NCBI GenBank assembly: GCA_029224185.1
Contig: CM055190.1
Coordinates: 16,495,320 to 16,559,319, forward strand
Direction of reading: 5' to 3'
DNA from: Karalla daura
Taxonomy: Eukaryota > Chordata > Actinopteri > Chaetodontiformes > Leiognathidae
Length of the DNA stretch: 64,000 nucleotides
The notes below the pieces were generated by a model. It saw only the letters and a list, made by a program, of their open reading frames with translations. It was not told the origin of the DNA and did not search any database. The number at the start of each line of letters is the position of its first letter. Position 1 is the stretch's first letter. The position numbers were made by a program, and so were the translations under genes. Below are positions 38,535-51,800 of the stretch, piece by piece.

Positions 38535-39699
38535 GCATATGGACATTATCATATAGACATGACCTTTCTTCATAATTTTTTTCTCACAAGGCTCTTCAAC
38601 AACAAGCTAACTGATGCGTGCACGCTGCACTTTTGTCACCTCCTGAAGACCAAGCAAGATTTCCTGTCTTTAAGGTCAGCATATACAGTACTTTCTCAGC
38701 AGATGTCACAATAACACTGATCTATTGCAAACAGCAATTCTTCATCTGTCTTCTTTCAGACTAGGGAACAATAACATAACAGCTGAAGGAGCAAAACATC
38801 TTGCAGAAGGACTGAAAGTCAATCGGTCGCTAAAATATTTAGGGTAACATCTTTGCTAAGACTGATTACATCTTATTGATAAAAGTCATCTATTAGATTA
38901 GTTAGTATTTCCTACACTCTACATTCTCTGTATTCCAGGCTTTGGGGGAATAGGATTGGTGATGCAGGAGCAGAAGCCCTTGCTGGAGCCCTGGAAAACA
39001 GCAAATCCTTGGTGTGGCTAAGGTAACAATTGTTTCAGTTGCAGTGCATTTAGGTACATATAAGCCAGTGTTGAATATACATAAACATACATATACATCA
39101 ACATACAATATGTTGTTTGTTTTTTTTTCTATAATGGCAGCCTGGTAGGCAACAGTGTAGGCAGTGCAGGAGCATGTGCCCTTGCACACATGGTGAAGAA
39201 TAGCACATCACTGGAAGAGCTTTGGTAAGAGTTGTATTCAAGATGTGGCTGTATTTACAATGCACATGACATTTGTAAAGGACCAAGTAGCTGATTTGAC
39301 ATTTGAACCACAACCACCACTAGTTCGTAAATTACTCCACCTTCTTATTTCCTGCGAAAGGTTGACTGAGAACTGCATAACCAGACCAGGGGTGGAGTGT
39401 CTGATTCAAGCACTTGAGCACAACACTCATCTGAAATCAGTATGGTATGTAATAAAGACCAAGCAGTACGCCCTTTTTTCAGTTATTTGCGTCCTTAGTG
39501 TGTTGCAGTGCATGCAACAGATGTTTGACACCACATCCTATTTCTGACAGACAAGAATGTTGTTTTGGCTTTAAATTCGCTGTGCATTGTCAATGAATGA
39601 TTTAGTCTTTTCCTGTCACTCCCCAGGTTGAAAAACAATGACCTCAGCTTGGAGGAAGTGGAGGAGATGTCCCGACGAGAGTCAAGACTGATCTTCTGA
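34732..39699 (+). CDS. nod2: NOD2, nucleotide-binding oligomerization domain 2 (complete)
   Basis: Nod2 is the cytosolic sensor of muramyl dipeptide; it recruits RIPK2 through its CARDs and activates NF-kB. Exons: 34732-35217, 36064-36190, 36436-38206, 38302-38385, 38591-38674, 38760-38843, 38939-39022, 39141-39224, 39361-39444 and 39627-39699; 2961 bp, 986 residues. ATG 34732 is chosen because an in-frame TGA lies 15 bp upstream. CARD1 is in exon 1, and CARD2 is split between exons 1 and 2. Exon 3 holds NACHT, with Walker A GEAGSGKST at residues 280-288 and Walker B LVLFTFDGLDEL at about 354-365, followed by the winged-helix part (LHKEVHLKGFS, EFLHMTMQCFFAALY) and the first LRR (LQLDNNSVGDVGVEQLLPCL). 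Exons 4-9 are each exactly 84 bp, phase 2 at both ends, one LRR apiece. Exon 10 ends EEMSRRESRLIF. One LRR exon fewer than human. The intron 36191-36435 appears to use a GC donor. The reading frame is intact throughout. Confidence 0.95.
35218..36435 (+). other. nod2: nod2 introns 1 and 2
   Basis: Intron 1 (35218-36063) is AT-rich with a short CTAAG tandem repeat near 35890-35908. Intron 2 (36191-36435) starts with GC rather than GT. It ends at either of two in-frame acceptors, AG at 36404-36405 or AG at 36434-36435. Only the second joins to give K-E-F-L-K-Y, which matches the mammalian protein best. Confidence 0.7.
38389..38534. repeat. (AT)n / (AC)n microsatellite in nod2 intron 4
   Basis: A long, almost pure A/T stretch with alternating TA dinucleotides and a short (AC)n island. 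It begins three bases into the intron after the exon 38302-38385. It fills most of a 205-bp intron and can fold on itself. Confidence 0.95.
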
Positions 39700-39820
39700 T
39701 TTGAGATGAAGCCGGTGAAAGACTGTGTGTGGCTATGATAACTACTTCTATTTATTACTGAAAGCCTTTTGTATTTAAATATTTAATGCATTTTACATTG
39801 TGTCTTGAGTGTGTGAATTC

Positions 39821-39826
39821 AATAAA
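39821..39826 (+). promoter_or_regulatory. nod2: nod2 poly(A) signal AATAAA
   Basis: Canonical hexamer 122 bp after the nod2 stop codon, in an AT-rich short 3' UTR. No better candidate lies between the stop and the cyld promoter block. Confidence 0.6.
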
Positions 39827-40014
39827 CTGAATATGACATTACATATTGAAATGTAGCTCCCAACATGTAAACCATATAAACTGGTATAAATTGCTCTAAT
39901 TGAAACATCTTCAAGAATCTGGCACCCAGATGCCACAACCCTATAACTCCTTGAATTCTACTTTTGAGTCACCTGTCTGTCCATCTAGTAAGAGTGACAA
40001 TAACTACACAATAA

Positions 40015-40110
40015 TAATCCATCCATTATCTTACCCGCTTCAAACCCACTGTCTTGCAGGGATCTATTGTTGTTTAATTCCAGCTCATATAGGGCAAGTT
40101 ATACAAGGAA
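40015..40110 (-). repeat. Fragment of the same teleost interspersed repeat (3' part)
   Basis: The ATCCATCCATTATCTTACCC and CCAGCTCATATAGGGCAAG segments match the usual 3' end of this repeat family read in reverse. It is short and diverged and sits between nod2 and cyld. Confidence 0.4.
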
Positions 40111-40599
40111 ATCGTAGTAGGTTACATTTAAGCAAATGTTTTTTTCTTGAACTGTTTTTGTCATCAATATTAACATTGATGTTACAAATAAACTGTCCCA
40201 TTCAGTGTGTTCTCTGCCTGTCTTTCTACCTCTCTTGACCAATAACATTGTTCTGAAAATATTCTAAGGCAAATTAAATACTTCATTAATACCGTAGGGA
40301 AATTATTCAGAACAGCTACGTCACCCAAAAGAACAAAATAATGACACACAACAATCCAAAACAGTCCACACAAAATGTTCACAGTGAATAAGAGAAGTAG
40401 AAGTCACAACGGTAATAGTCAATAATAGTAAATTAGTATAAAATAGAATGAGTCATAATAAATAATAAGTGAATACTAAATGTTGTGTTCTCAATAATAA
40501 CAATAATATATTCTATAGCATATACCACCATTAAACGGAGCAATAGTGTCTATTAATATGCTTGTCTACTATTGAGCATAACTTAATATTGCAGGCACC

Positions 40600-41156
40600 G
40601 AACGCTGCTCTTCTCCACCACCGTCTGCACTCAGCAGACTGCTTCACTGCAGCCTAACTATGCGCTCTGCCATTCATGGGAAACCCCCACCGAGTGGCGG
40701 GACATACACTGCAATCAGCCAATCAGCGCTGGAGAGTGAAAGCACCGGACCAATCCCTGCGAGGGAGTGCGATTGCGTCACACGCTAACTTAAGCGAGGT
40801 CGTCTCCTGTAAATAATATATCTAATAGCTGTTCGGCACACACACACACATACACTGTGTATCATACCTCAGCATTACCTCCCCTCATGGAGGACAGATT
40901 TATCTAAATGGTAGCGTACTGTAGAGGGGTGGCAGTGCTCTGCCGGCCTGCTCGCTCGCTTGTCGGGCTCCAACTTTAGCCTGGTACTTAGCTCGTTAGA
41001 TCGTTAGCCACCTAGCTAATCAGAGGTTATATAGCGGGGTAAGGGGTGGGTGATATATCAGTACCGCTTAGCTTTCACAGGCCTGCGCCTCATTAACATG
41101 GACGTCTGACATGACAGCCAGGTGTAGCCTCCACCTGAACTGACTCCTCATCACAG
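40600..41156 (+). promoter_or_regulatory. cyld: cyld promoter and non-coding first exon
   Basis: After an AT-rich spacer the composition turns GC-richer. Two CCAAT boxes (40719-40723, in CAGCCAATCAGC; 40750-40754) and a CRE/ATF-like TGCGTCA (40774-40780) stand close together. A strong splice donor, CACAG|GTAAGCT, follows at 41156/41157, with a second possible donor GGG|GTAAGG near 41037. The next recognised acceptor is at 43410, 52 bp before the cyld ATG. The transcription start is unknown. Confidence 0.55.
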
Positions 41157-43410
41157 GTAAGCTGTCCGTGATGGAGAAACACAGTGTTTTAGCCTATGCT
41201 ACGTTAGCTACTTCCTTCTCTTAAAGGGCCTGAGATTGACAGCTCCAGCCTGGTGGTGACAGTGGTTGTCAGGGGGGTAAAATGCAGATGTAAACAAGCC
41301 ACGGCGCTGTATTTGATGACCGCAGAATGGAGAATAAATTATACTGCGAGCTATGTGGTTGTCACCTCGAAAGAGGTGGAATAAATGTCAGATCAGGCCC
41401 CTCATTACAGGTCTAGATTACCTCAGTTCTCCCACACGTGTGGTTTATTATCCCCGCATTGTGTTGTGATGTTCATAAATAAGGAGAATTTCAGTGTTAA
41501 TGTGTGTATCATACGCTTGAAAACAAATGACGGATGTAGTGTTAGTCTGTCGTGCTGATGTCGGTTGGATGATCACCACATCTTGAGGTGTCATCAGGGG
41601 AAATCCAATTGCCTGCTGTCTGTCTGCACCCTGGGTGTCAGAATAACTCATCTGTCTGCTCACCTCCTGCTTTTTTATTTAAAGAATATTCAAATCACTA
41701 CTTATGATTCATGTCCTTCTGGAAACAGGGATGTTTGTCAAGTCAGTTCAGACACAGCACATTTAAAAAAAGACAGGCAATGACCCAGTGCTTCACATCT
41801 GAGGCAGGTGAAAAGGACAAAAGAATGAAAAAAGATCAGAACTGTTAAAAAGATAAGACAAAACAGATGCTACGGAAAATAAAAATAAAACTAAAAGGCA
41901 ACATATAAGTTTAAAAGAATTTCAGATGATTGTACACGGTCACACTGAGCTAAAAGCAGCATTGTAAAAATAGATGTAAATGAGATGTAAAATGCAAATC
42001 AGTGGTGCGGCAAGACTTCATCATAGATCATCCCTGAGTCTGGGGACAGCAACTGATAACTCACCTTTCGCATTTAGGCCTGAGTGGGGAAACTGTGGTG
42101 TTGATGACCTGAGAGATCTGGGGCCAGAGTATGTAAATAGCAGATCAGTGCTGTATTGTTGCTGTAGAGAGGGAGGACATGCAGCTGAGACAGGAGATTT
42201 CCCACCACCAGCAAACTGAGACAAACTGAGAGCTTTATGATCAAAAGTCTAGAGTGACTAATTCTTGACCTTTATATAAATCGAGAGCAAATCATGTGCA
42301 AAGCTAAATTTGAATTATTTCCCAAATGCTTCAAATGAGAGAATCTCAGTGTGACCTGAGGGAAACTGATATTTTTAGCAAATAAAAGGTCACAAGGAAG
42401 TGAAAGCATGTCCAACATTGTTAAACAAATGTACAGAAACAACACGATAGATTTGTGATGTAACAGGATGCAGAGGTGCTTGTGCTGATATTTGTCTCTT
42501 GATGTCTAAATGGTAGCTCTAGTTACTGATTTTGCTTGATTGGTACGAGTAGTGTTTGAGATAAAGATTCAAGCTGAATTTTTGTTCTAAAAAGGGTTTG
42601 GACCAGAAACATTCATGCTTCTTGACTGCATGTGTAGTCCAAAGATGGGTTTTCTCACCTACTGTTCATATGAGCTTTAAAACATTCAGCAGTTTCCTTT
42701 TTCATGGTGGCTCATCATGTGCCGTTCATTTGTTTAATGCTATACAGTACAGGAGATATGCGTATATGTTCAAACTTAACATTTTTTAACAGACGACACA
42801 GGCATTGTTAGTTCTTCATGAATTGTGTCATGTGGAATGAACTGTGGTATGTGGTATGAACTGAAAAGCCATTAATTGAATTCTAACTGAGCTACCCTAA
42901 CCTAGGGTAAAAATTAACAAACAAATGTAAAATCAGGATATCCTGGAAAACAAGTTAGTCATTTTAAGGATGTAGGATTATTTCATCGATAGATGATAGC
43001 CACGGACTGCACATATTTTCAATGAGGTTTCTGGGGAACAGTTGAAACATGGGAGCAATCTGGGTAAATGTATAAAATGCAATATACAACTGTAAAAAAT
43101 GAATGAATTATTAGAGTGTGGTGTGAGGACCTGTTTGTTATACTGTAACAGTGACAAATTGTCCTGGAAAAGTCTTGGAAAACGATCTTCCCAAAAACTG
43201 TTACATCGAAAGATATGAGTGAAATGCCACCGAGTCTGTTAGTGAGGATTTCCTGTTGTGTCTGCCAAAGCAAAGAAAACATGCGGTCGACATTTATGAC
43301 ACGTAATTGTGCCAACAAGCTTTCACTCTAAATTTCCAGGGCCTGATTTGTGACTTGGTCTTTGAATGCACCTTGTTAACGTGGTCGCTTGTTTCCCCGT
43401 TTCCCCGCAG
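41157..43410 (+). other. cyld: cyld intron 1 (5' UTR intron)
   Basis: AT-rich, 2.25 kb, with no coding exon recognised. It ends in a TTTCCCCGTTTCCCCGCAG acceptor. The open frames seen here show no resemblance to a known family. Confidence 0.6.
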
Positions 43411-43461
43411 ACTGAAGGTCAGGCCCGCCTGGATGGTGCACCTCCCGGCTGGCATGCAGCC

Positions 43462-46400
43462 ATGAGCTCGGCCTTGTGGAGCCAGGAGAAGCCCAGCGGG
43501 GGCTTCAGGGAGGACTGGCGCTTCTACATGGTCATAAAGGAGTGTACGGTGGAAAAGCCTCCCCAGAAGACCCTGAGGATCCCCCGCGGCAGCCTGGGCC
43601 AGGCCTGTCAGGAGCGCAACAGCCTGGGCCGGACGCTGCCCCCCTGCAAGGGCAAGAAGAGCCTCCGCATCCTGGACCAGACCAACGTGGTGCTGAGCCT
43701 GGACGAGCGGGATGTGCTGGAGCTGGACGAGAAGCTGGCCGAGCTGCTCTTCCCCATCACCAACTGCGAGGAGCGCTACGCCCTGCTCTGCAACAAGGCG
43801 CGGCTGGAGCGCGTCCGGGACATTGACTGCGGGTCGAAGGTGCGCGTCCAGCTGCGCTCGGGGGACGACTCTCTGCCCGGTGTGGTCCGCTTCAAGGGCT
43901 CGCTCCTCCCTGATCGAGCCCTCTCTGGAATCTGGTTCGGGGTCGAGCTGCTGGTGAGAACTCAAGACATCTTTTGGTTTTCCTTTTTAGGAGGAGCGAA
44001 AGTGAGTTGAAGTGCACAGAAATAGTTTTGCGCTCCACAAGTCGCTGAATCGATCCACTAGAATGTAGAAAGAAAACACGTGCTGGACTCTCAGGCTGTC
44101 GCTTCTCCTGAAAATGAAAGTCCGGCTTCGGACGTCGTTCAAGTCTGCAGTGTTTGCGCCGGCGTGAGACTGACATTTCAACATCAGTTCAGCAGTTGTG
44201 CAGTCTTGGGCTCTAAATCTGATTAGTGATGTCATGCCATTCATTCCTCGGTGCGTGCGCAGCACGGTGGGAACAGAGCACAAAGGCGCTGCTCATTGTC
44301 CCACGGCATTGTTTTCATTCTGCCGCGTCCAGCTGCAGGCCGAGCGAGTGGGCCGAGCGGGCCTGTAGCTCCAGATAAAGACCTCAAAGTTTGCGGAGAT
44401 GCCTCCGATAAATGTTTGCCCCGTAGCCCCGGGCAATCACTGCGTTCATCCTGCTGCCGTCGCTAATGGCGGCGGCGGTTATTTATACCTAAATGTACAA
44501 CAGTGGTTGTGTTTGTGAGAGCTTCCCCTGTCTGCGGCCGTCATTTCTAATGTATTAATCGTGGATGTAAGTCAAGTTTTGCTCCTGCTGCAGTAATCAA
44601 TCATATGCTCTCACAGCTCCACGATGTTGACTTCCCCTCACCGAGGAACGCTGAGCCAGCAGCCTCGCTATCTGCTCCTCTTGTTATGACAATAAGTTTG
44701 CTCCTGCTCTGGCTCCTCGCTGCTCTTTCATCCCATCGTCTTCTCCTTTCCTTGTGCCTCCCAGGAGGAGGGCCGGGGCCAGGGCTTCACTGAGGGCTCC
44801 TATCAGGGACGCCAACTGTTCCGCTGTGAGGAGGAGTGTGGCGTGTTTGTTGCCCTGGACAAGCTTGAACTCTGGGAAGATGATGACGACGAGACCCTGG
44901 GTGAGCTGGAGGTGGACCATGTAAGTCTGGTGGAAGACGATCAGGACTTCCCTCCTTTAGAGATCAACTCCAGGGTCCTGGTACAAACCAGAGACGGGCC
45001 GGAGAGAGGCACCATTATTTTTTGTGACCTGCTGCCGGGAAATGAGAGTCTGGGCTACTATGTTGGGGTGGACATGGTAAGTAAGATCTGAAGGTGGACT
45101 GGGCTTGAAATATAAAATCACAATGTAAGGGATTTTAAACTGTCAAAATGTTGGGCTGTGAAATTGATGACAGATCATTTCTACAATTTGCAGACATCCT
45201 GCCGTGCGAGCAAGTAATGTGTAGAGAAAAATACTAATATTCCAACACACGTAATCTCTGACCCATGCTGCTGTCTGTTAATTAGCAGAAAATTAGGAAC
45301 TTATGTATTTGTCACCCTCACAGACTTCAGTTGCATGAAGAAAATTGTCAAAATTTTTGAACATCATCGATGGCCCTTGTCACATCGGCCTGTTAACGTG
45401 AACCCACAGCTTTCAGTTTGTGTGGTAGTGGAACAGAATAACATTGTACAAATGTGCATTTCTGTCAGCAGCAGTGAAACATCGTAAGAGACAGTGTTAC
45501 AAACAGCAGCTGCACGGGGATCAGAATAAAACCCGGTGCGAACAGCGTGGCAGCTTAAGTGTAGAACACTACTGTGTTGGCGTTGAGGAGTCTGGCAGCG
45601 GTTTGGATGACTGTCCTGCTGTAGTGTTCCCTCCCTTCGCTCTGCTCCTGGAGAAGCTGCTCAGAGCAGCTACACTCTTAGGTGAGAGGGTGAGAGGGTG
45701 CTGCTCCTGGTGTTTCTCCTCCACGGTGTTCAGCTGACTGAGCTGGAATACACAGCGGGGTGTTTTGTTGTTGTTATTAACCTGGATTCGTACGATCAGA
45801 CGACGTCCTGATTAACTATTTATGTCTCTTCCTCCAGCCAAACAGCTGGGGAATGAGTGCTGGTTAAGGTGTCGTGATTATAGCCACTTCCTGTTCGATA
45901 AAGCCTCCCTCTTTGATGGGGAAAAATGCTGTCACCTGGTCAGTGTAAGATTTCCGTTCAGCTCATCATGTAGTGTCCCTTCCGGACAGATCCAGAGGAA
46001 GATGGACACTGATGCGTGTATTAAAAGGCCGGCTATCACTCTCGCCTACTGCCCTCTCTCTCTCTCTAAATGTCACTCCCCTGGCTGCTCATCGAAACTG
46101 CAGACGCACGCAGTAACTACAAGCTCCACCCATCGACTAATGACGCGTCAGCAGGTAGTTCCTCGTCATAACGAGAGACGCTCCGCTATTCTCCCATCAC
46201 CCAGCGCGGCGCTGGCCTTGGCGTGCGGATCCTCACACATTTCGAGTTTCGATTTTAACGCAACTCAATGTATGAGACCCTCTGGTCATGTTTGCCTCTG
46301 TGTGTGTGTGTGTGTGTGTGGCAGCTCCCCTGTACGTTCGGAGTTTGGAGGAGAACGTGCCTGGTTGCCAGCCGACCGTATCTATGGCTACTGTTGTCAG

Positions 46401-48790
46401 GCGGCCCGTCGTATTGTAGTCATAGAGAGATTGAAACGCATAACTGAGGCATTTGCCTGCTGATCGTTTGCAGCAGCCCACTCAGTGCATCTGAGCCACC
46501 CACACAAAGGCAAGGCAGTCACGCGGGGAGTGAGGTAAAGACTTAGTGCTGTATGACCCAACGGCATGGCAAGGGGCCAGCAGGCAGCTGAGGACAGCCC
46601 ACTGCTCTGCCTCACTCTGCGTCCAGCCTCGCCCTGCCTTCTCCTCCTAGTGGCCCCGGCCTCGCGCCTATCTCGCATCATCTGCCCGGGCGCAGGGCTG
46701 GATAGCGAACCAACGAAGAAGAGTGCGTCTGTGGTGCTGCTGACAGAGGCGTTGGAGCCCTCAGGTGGAAAGATTGGGGGTGTTGCTTAGATGGAGGGGA
46801 TGAGGAGGACACGGAGGAGACACGGTACAGAGCATCACTCTCAGGCGTCACTGTGAGAAGATACCTGGGGGGGAGCACCCGGTCTCCAGCAGTCCTGACA
46901 TAGATGAGGAACGCCCGGGAGGGTTCGATGGTTCTCATGTCTCCACGTCTTGCAGGACAATCCTATCGGGGACTGGGATGGTGTGTTTGACGGGAAGTTG
47001 CTGTGTAATTTTGCCAGTTTGGAGCACACTCGACTCGTCCCCATCTGTGACGTAATGCCAGGTGAGTCAACTTGATTTTTTTTTTTCCTTTTTTTTCCTC
47101 TGTCTGTGCCCGTGTGTGTTTCCTGGAAACATTCAGCCGTCCCTCTCCTCTCTTGGACCGATCCTAAGCTCCTTCTGAGCGCTCAGTGTTTGTGTTGTGC
47201 TTCCAGCGGGAACAGGGAGCCTTTTGTGTGTATATGGCTCACTTGTTTTTGAAAGTCAAGTGAGATACTCGGGCTCTTTGTTCTCTGGGCTCTTTGGCAT
47301 ATTGATTTGTTTATGTATGCTACTGCTGCCTCTGTGGCTACACGGACCCACGTCTAGGAACTATCGAGGACTGGGCTTAATTTTGCAAATTTGTCTCCTG
47401 GTTGTGTCTTGCGTTTCCTGGCCGGGCCACATGAAGTGAATGTCATGAAGCAGAACTACCGTGAAATCGACTTGGGAAGGAGGCACCCGTTGGATCTTGC
47501 TTGCAGTTACTGGGATTCAAGACAGTTGAGACAATGCAAAATGAGCTGCAAGATAATAAAAGGTTGAAAGTAAGACTGAAGTATCAGATTAAATACGTTA
47601 TCTCAACTCTTGAATGAGCGTCACACATTACGATCATGTTGATACACAGTGCCTTCTGGGCAACAGCCTCGATGTTGGGCTCCCACAGATCAAAACAAAC
47701 CATTCATTCATGCAAACACCCTGTGATTTGGCCATGCCTAAAATTAGTTTAATAAGTTTGGACTGTACTCCTGCCAGCGGAAATGATGCTGATCCTGCAA
47801 AATGTATGAAACAGAATGGATTGGTGTGTAAACAGCAACTTCTGTAATAGTTATCTTGCACATTTCTGCCCTGGGATACTGGAAATCCATGCTCTTTATC
47901 TCAGCCAGGTAATTTATATGAGTCTATGTAACAATATGTTCTGAATTCAGAAATTCAGAACAAGTCTTTCCCTTGATTTAAAAACTACTAATATTTACTG
48001 GGTCTTCAATAGGCAATCCATCACCCTCTGCCCTGTGAAGCACTCAAGGTGACTGATGTGGTTGAAGAAACTAAGCGGGGGTTTCTTCGACAGTGACTTC
48101 TTGCTGGATACTTGCTGCATGGTCTAATGGTCTAATCAAAAGCTGTAAAGAAAGTAGAAGAACTCGGATGTCAATGTGAATGCACTGTGGAAGGCATGAT
48201 GCGCGTGATGGATGGATGTCGGCTGATGTAGATGTATTTCTGGGCTGTGCAGAATATTCCATGCAGGACCAAAGGCTTCCAAAGCACAGTTTTGCCCCCA
48301 GAGGCACCAACAGTGACAAGTCATCCTCTGGCCAAAGCAAACCAAAGAGCAAAGGTACGGCACGACCGCTGAGCTACAAACCCCAACTAACATGTCCGCA
48401 GCTTGGTGTGACGGCGCTGATGATGGCAACAAGAACCGGGGCATTCCATCATAGTTGTTTGGTTGTGACTCTATACTACTCCGAGAGTTCATTGACATTT
48501 GGTCTCCACACTAGTTTCCAAAAGTTCAAAAGATCCCTCCGGGGGCCCTTTCACGATAGACTAAATTGTTTTTTTGCTGTGGAAAAACAGAATAGAAACA
48601 AACGTCCGTGGTGGAAAGTCCATATTAAACCTTATTTTACAGAATGTCAACTTCCCGTCGCACTTGCTGTGACTTGATGGGAAGGAAACGTGTCACGACG
48701 CCCTTTTAGTTCATTTTCCTTTGTTTCTTTTACCGAGAAAACCGGCGGATTAGTTGAGCTAATCTCTGTCATACTTTTAAGCACAAACGT

Positions 48791-48842
<52 letters not shown>

Positions 48843-51800
48843 AAACGTGCACCTTTTGCTGACCTGTGTGTTTCTCTCGATGTTTATTCCAGGCTTAGGT
48901 CATCAGTGTGGCAGTAGAAGCAAGTCTGAGTTTTACTATACTTTAAATGGCAGCTCTATTGATCCCCCAGCGCAGTCTAAATCCAAAAGCACATGGTACA
49001 TTGATGAAGGTAAAGCACGGGTACTCAGTGGACGTCAACCATCTTACCGGCAAGCTCCTGTTTACAACAAACTACGCAACGATCCATTTCTCTCGAGCAC
49101 TCTTTCACGGGTGCCATGAGCCCACAGCGCGGGCTCAGCAGTTTTGGGATGGGCTAGGATATGCTTTCAGAGACTCGCAGACCATTTCTCCCACCTGTGG
49201 TATCTCGAAACCAGTGCTTCTATCGCGAGTCTGGTTCGTCTGAGGTCTAAACACTTGCCCGGTGCTTGACTGAGCCTGTGAGCGAAACGGGGCTGCAGTC
49301 GGCCGCTGCCTTCACCACGCCGGCCCGAGAGGCTCCACCGACACAACCAGTTTGATCTGTGAGCAAAAATAGCCTTCCAGTAGGCTCCGGAGGAGATGTG
49401 CACCGAAGACGAGCGGGACTTATTGATTAACGCGCTCCCGTTCAAGATACTTCTTAGTCTGACGTTGTGACGTGACGATGAGCATGAGATTCGTGCCCCA
49501 GCATCTGTGGTGCAGATTCAACAGCCCTGGAGACTAATATCCAAACCTGAGGATCTCACAACACAGTGAGAAGTCGCGTCTCTCTGTTTCACTTTGTACC
49601 ACGTGGGAGAAATGTTCCATACACGAGTAGCAGGTCTCTGCAGTTCAAGGCACAGTGATGCACTGCATTAAATGAGGACAAAACAGCCGGGGAGAGCAAG
49701 TCGCGCTTGTTTGAAGTCGACCTTTGCCCCAGAAGTGGCGGCCACGTCGGTAGTTTGTTGCGGGAAGCTTGCCCTCAAAACGCCTGTCACCAGTCTCGTC
49801 CTCCCATCACCATCCCAGTGTGGCGCTGCGCCTGCATGCCGTGATCGTTGCTCCCGGAAGGCTTTTAATAATGCTCCGCGCCGCACAAGGCGCTCCAACC
49901 CGCTTGGGCCGCGGTCAAAAGATCCCGACCTCTGCCACAGCACCAACTGCATTGAGTCGAAGCATTACTGAAAGCCTTCATTTTCCTCACGTCCACACGG
50001 GGTCACTCCACAGACTGTCGTTGCTGCTTTCTTGTTTGTTTGTTTGTTTGTTTGTTTTCAGGACAGAGGCCTCGTTCATTTGTCCCTCATCGTGGTGGAA
50101 TCGCCTCGTTCGTGTTGTCGCCCGCACATGCTGGCTGCGCGGAATAGCCTCAGAGTCTGTAGTCTCTAAAACAAACACAAAAAAACATCTAAGAAATGCA
50201 CGGCTTTGAATGAGGCCACGGATCCGTAAAACCAAGTAAAACCGAGCGGCTGTCCTCGCTTCACGCACCTGTCACCTTGATGAACGCCAGCATGTGCGGG
50301 CTGTGAGTCACCGAGTCAGAACCATGACCGTGAAGTAACTGCTGTTGTTGTTGTTGTTGTTTAGTAAAATGAGACCGAGTCACCCGTATGTGGTCCACAT
50401 GCTCGTTTTTTTCTCACAGCTTCGTGCTCATCCTGTGAATGTGCGTCCATTCACAGGATCAGATCATTTTCACCTTCCTCAGGGGCCCGCTGTCCACGTT
50501 TTGGGTTGTTTTTTTTTGTTTTTTCACATTTCTCTCTTTCTGTTTTGATGTCGCTCTCATTTCCGTCTGGAATCTGTCGTCGTACGCGTGACACTGTCAC
50601 CGAGGGAAGTTCAAGCGGGGTTTCAAAAGTTGAACAACTTATGGCACTTCATTCAAGCCTACATGAACCCTCAGCACGCTTGGCAATGCTGTTTTCTGAA
50701 ATCAAAGAGTGTAAAAGAAATTTCTTAAGCTTACACATTTACAAACTGAGAAGACATTTCATATCATCTCCATCATTTTGCAGCAGTGATTTGAACTCCC
50801 CTCTGCAACTTGAATCTGCAACACTTTTTTTTACATGATCTCTCATTTCTCATGTTTCTCATTTGCTTTTCAGTCTGATACTACAGTCTGCATGAAATGC
50901 TGACTCAAACATGCTGTCACTGTGATGCTGCATGTGGACTGAATGAAGTGCTCAGGAGGGACATAGCGAAGTATAATGGCAGAACACTGTTGAATGTGAA
51001 AAGAAGAGAAAACTCACATCTGCGGGCATCTTCACACTATATATGTATCTATATAAATAAAGTCTGGTTGACTGGTAGAAGTCAACTTTTAGTCAGTGTC
51101 TCAGCCTATCACAGGTGAAAATCCACCAAGTGGATAACAAGTAGGGTAAAGTGGGGTTTGGCGTAGGTGATGAGTTTGATCTCAAGCTGCCAAAATGATC
51201 AAAAGTGTGTGAAAATGCCTAAAGATTATGAGCTTTGTTGGGTGAGAAACATCAAGAGCCAAATGCCACTGTCTGAAAGTCTTGTTTTTGCTGACCTCTA
51301 GTGGTGATTGCCAGACACTCAACCAGACGAGGTCAGTGAACGGGGGATTTTCAGAATGGCGTTTCAGTGACTGATTCCCCTGTGAAAGCGCTGTGAGCCG
51401 GAGGCTGAGTTGTGCTTTTCTGGCTGCCCTCCCACAGTTGGGGAGGACCCTGCCAAGTCGCTCACTGACACGCCCCCCGACTTCAACCAGTCCTCCCCGC
51501 CCTCCCGGGCCCCACCCTCCGCCTCGCTGTCCAGCGACAACAAGTTCCACTCGCTGCCCTTCAGCCTGAACCGCAAGCCGGGGCCCATCGACAGCATGAG
51601 CCACGGGCCGCTCTCGCTGTCTGTCCAGTCGGTGATGGGAGAGCAGCCCGAGCCCCCGTCGCCCGCCGCGCCGCCCTCCCCGCAGCCCCCCACGCCGCCC
51701 AGAGGGCAGCCGGGCCTGGAGGTGGGCTCCCTGGTGGAGGTGAAGGAGAACCCTCCTCTCTGCGGTGTCATCCGCTGGGTGGGGCTGCCCCCGGGCCTGC

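Noticed and set aside
44921..44926. GTAAGT donor-like site inside the second cyld coding exon
   Set aside because: The reading frame continues through it and encodes the conserved PPLEINSRV part of CAP-Gly 2, ending at the proper donor at 45077.
45822..46463. 213-codon open frame in cyld intron 3
   Set aside because: No homology recognised and it contains a GT microsatellite. The exons on both sides join in phase without it.
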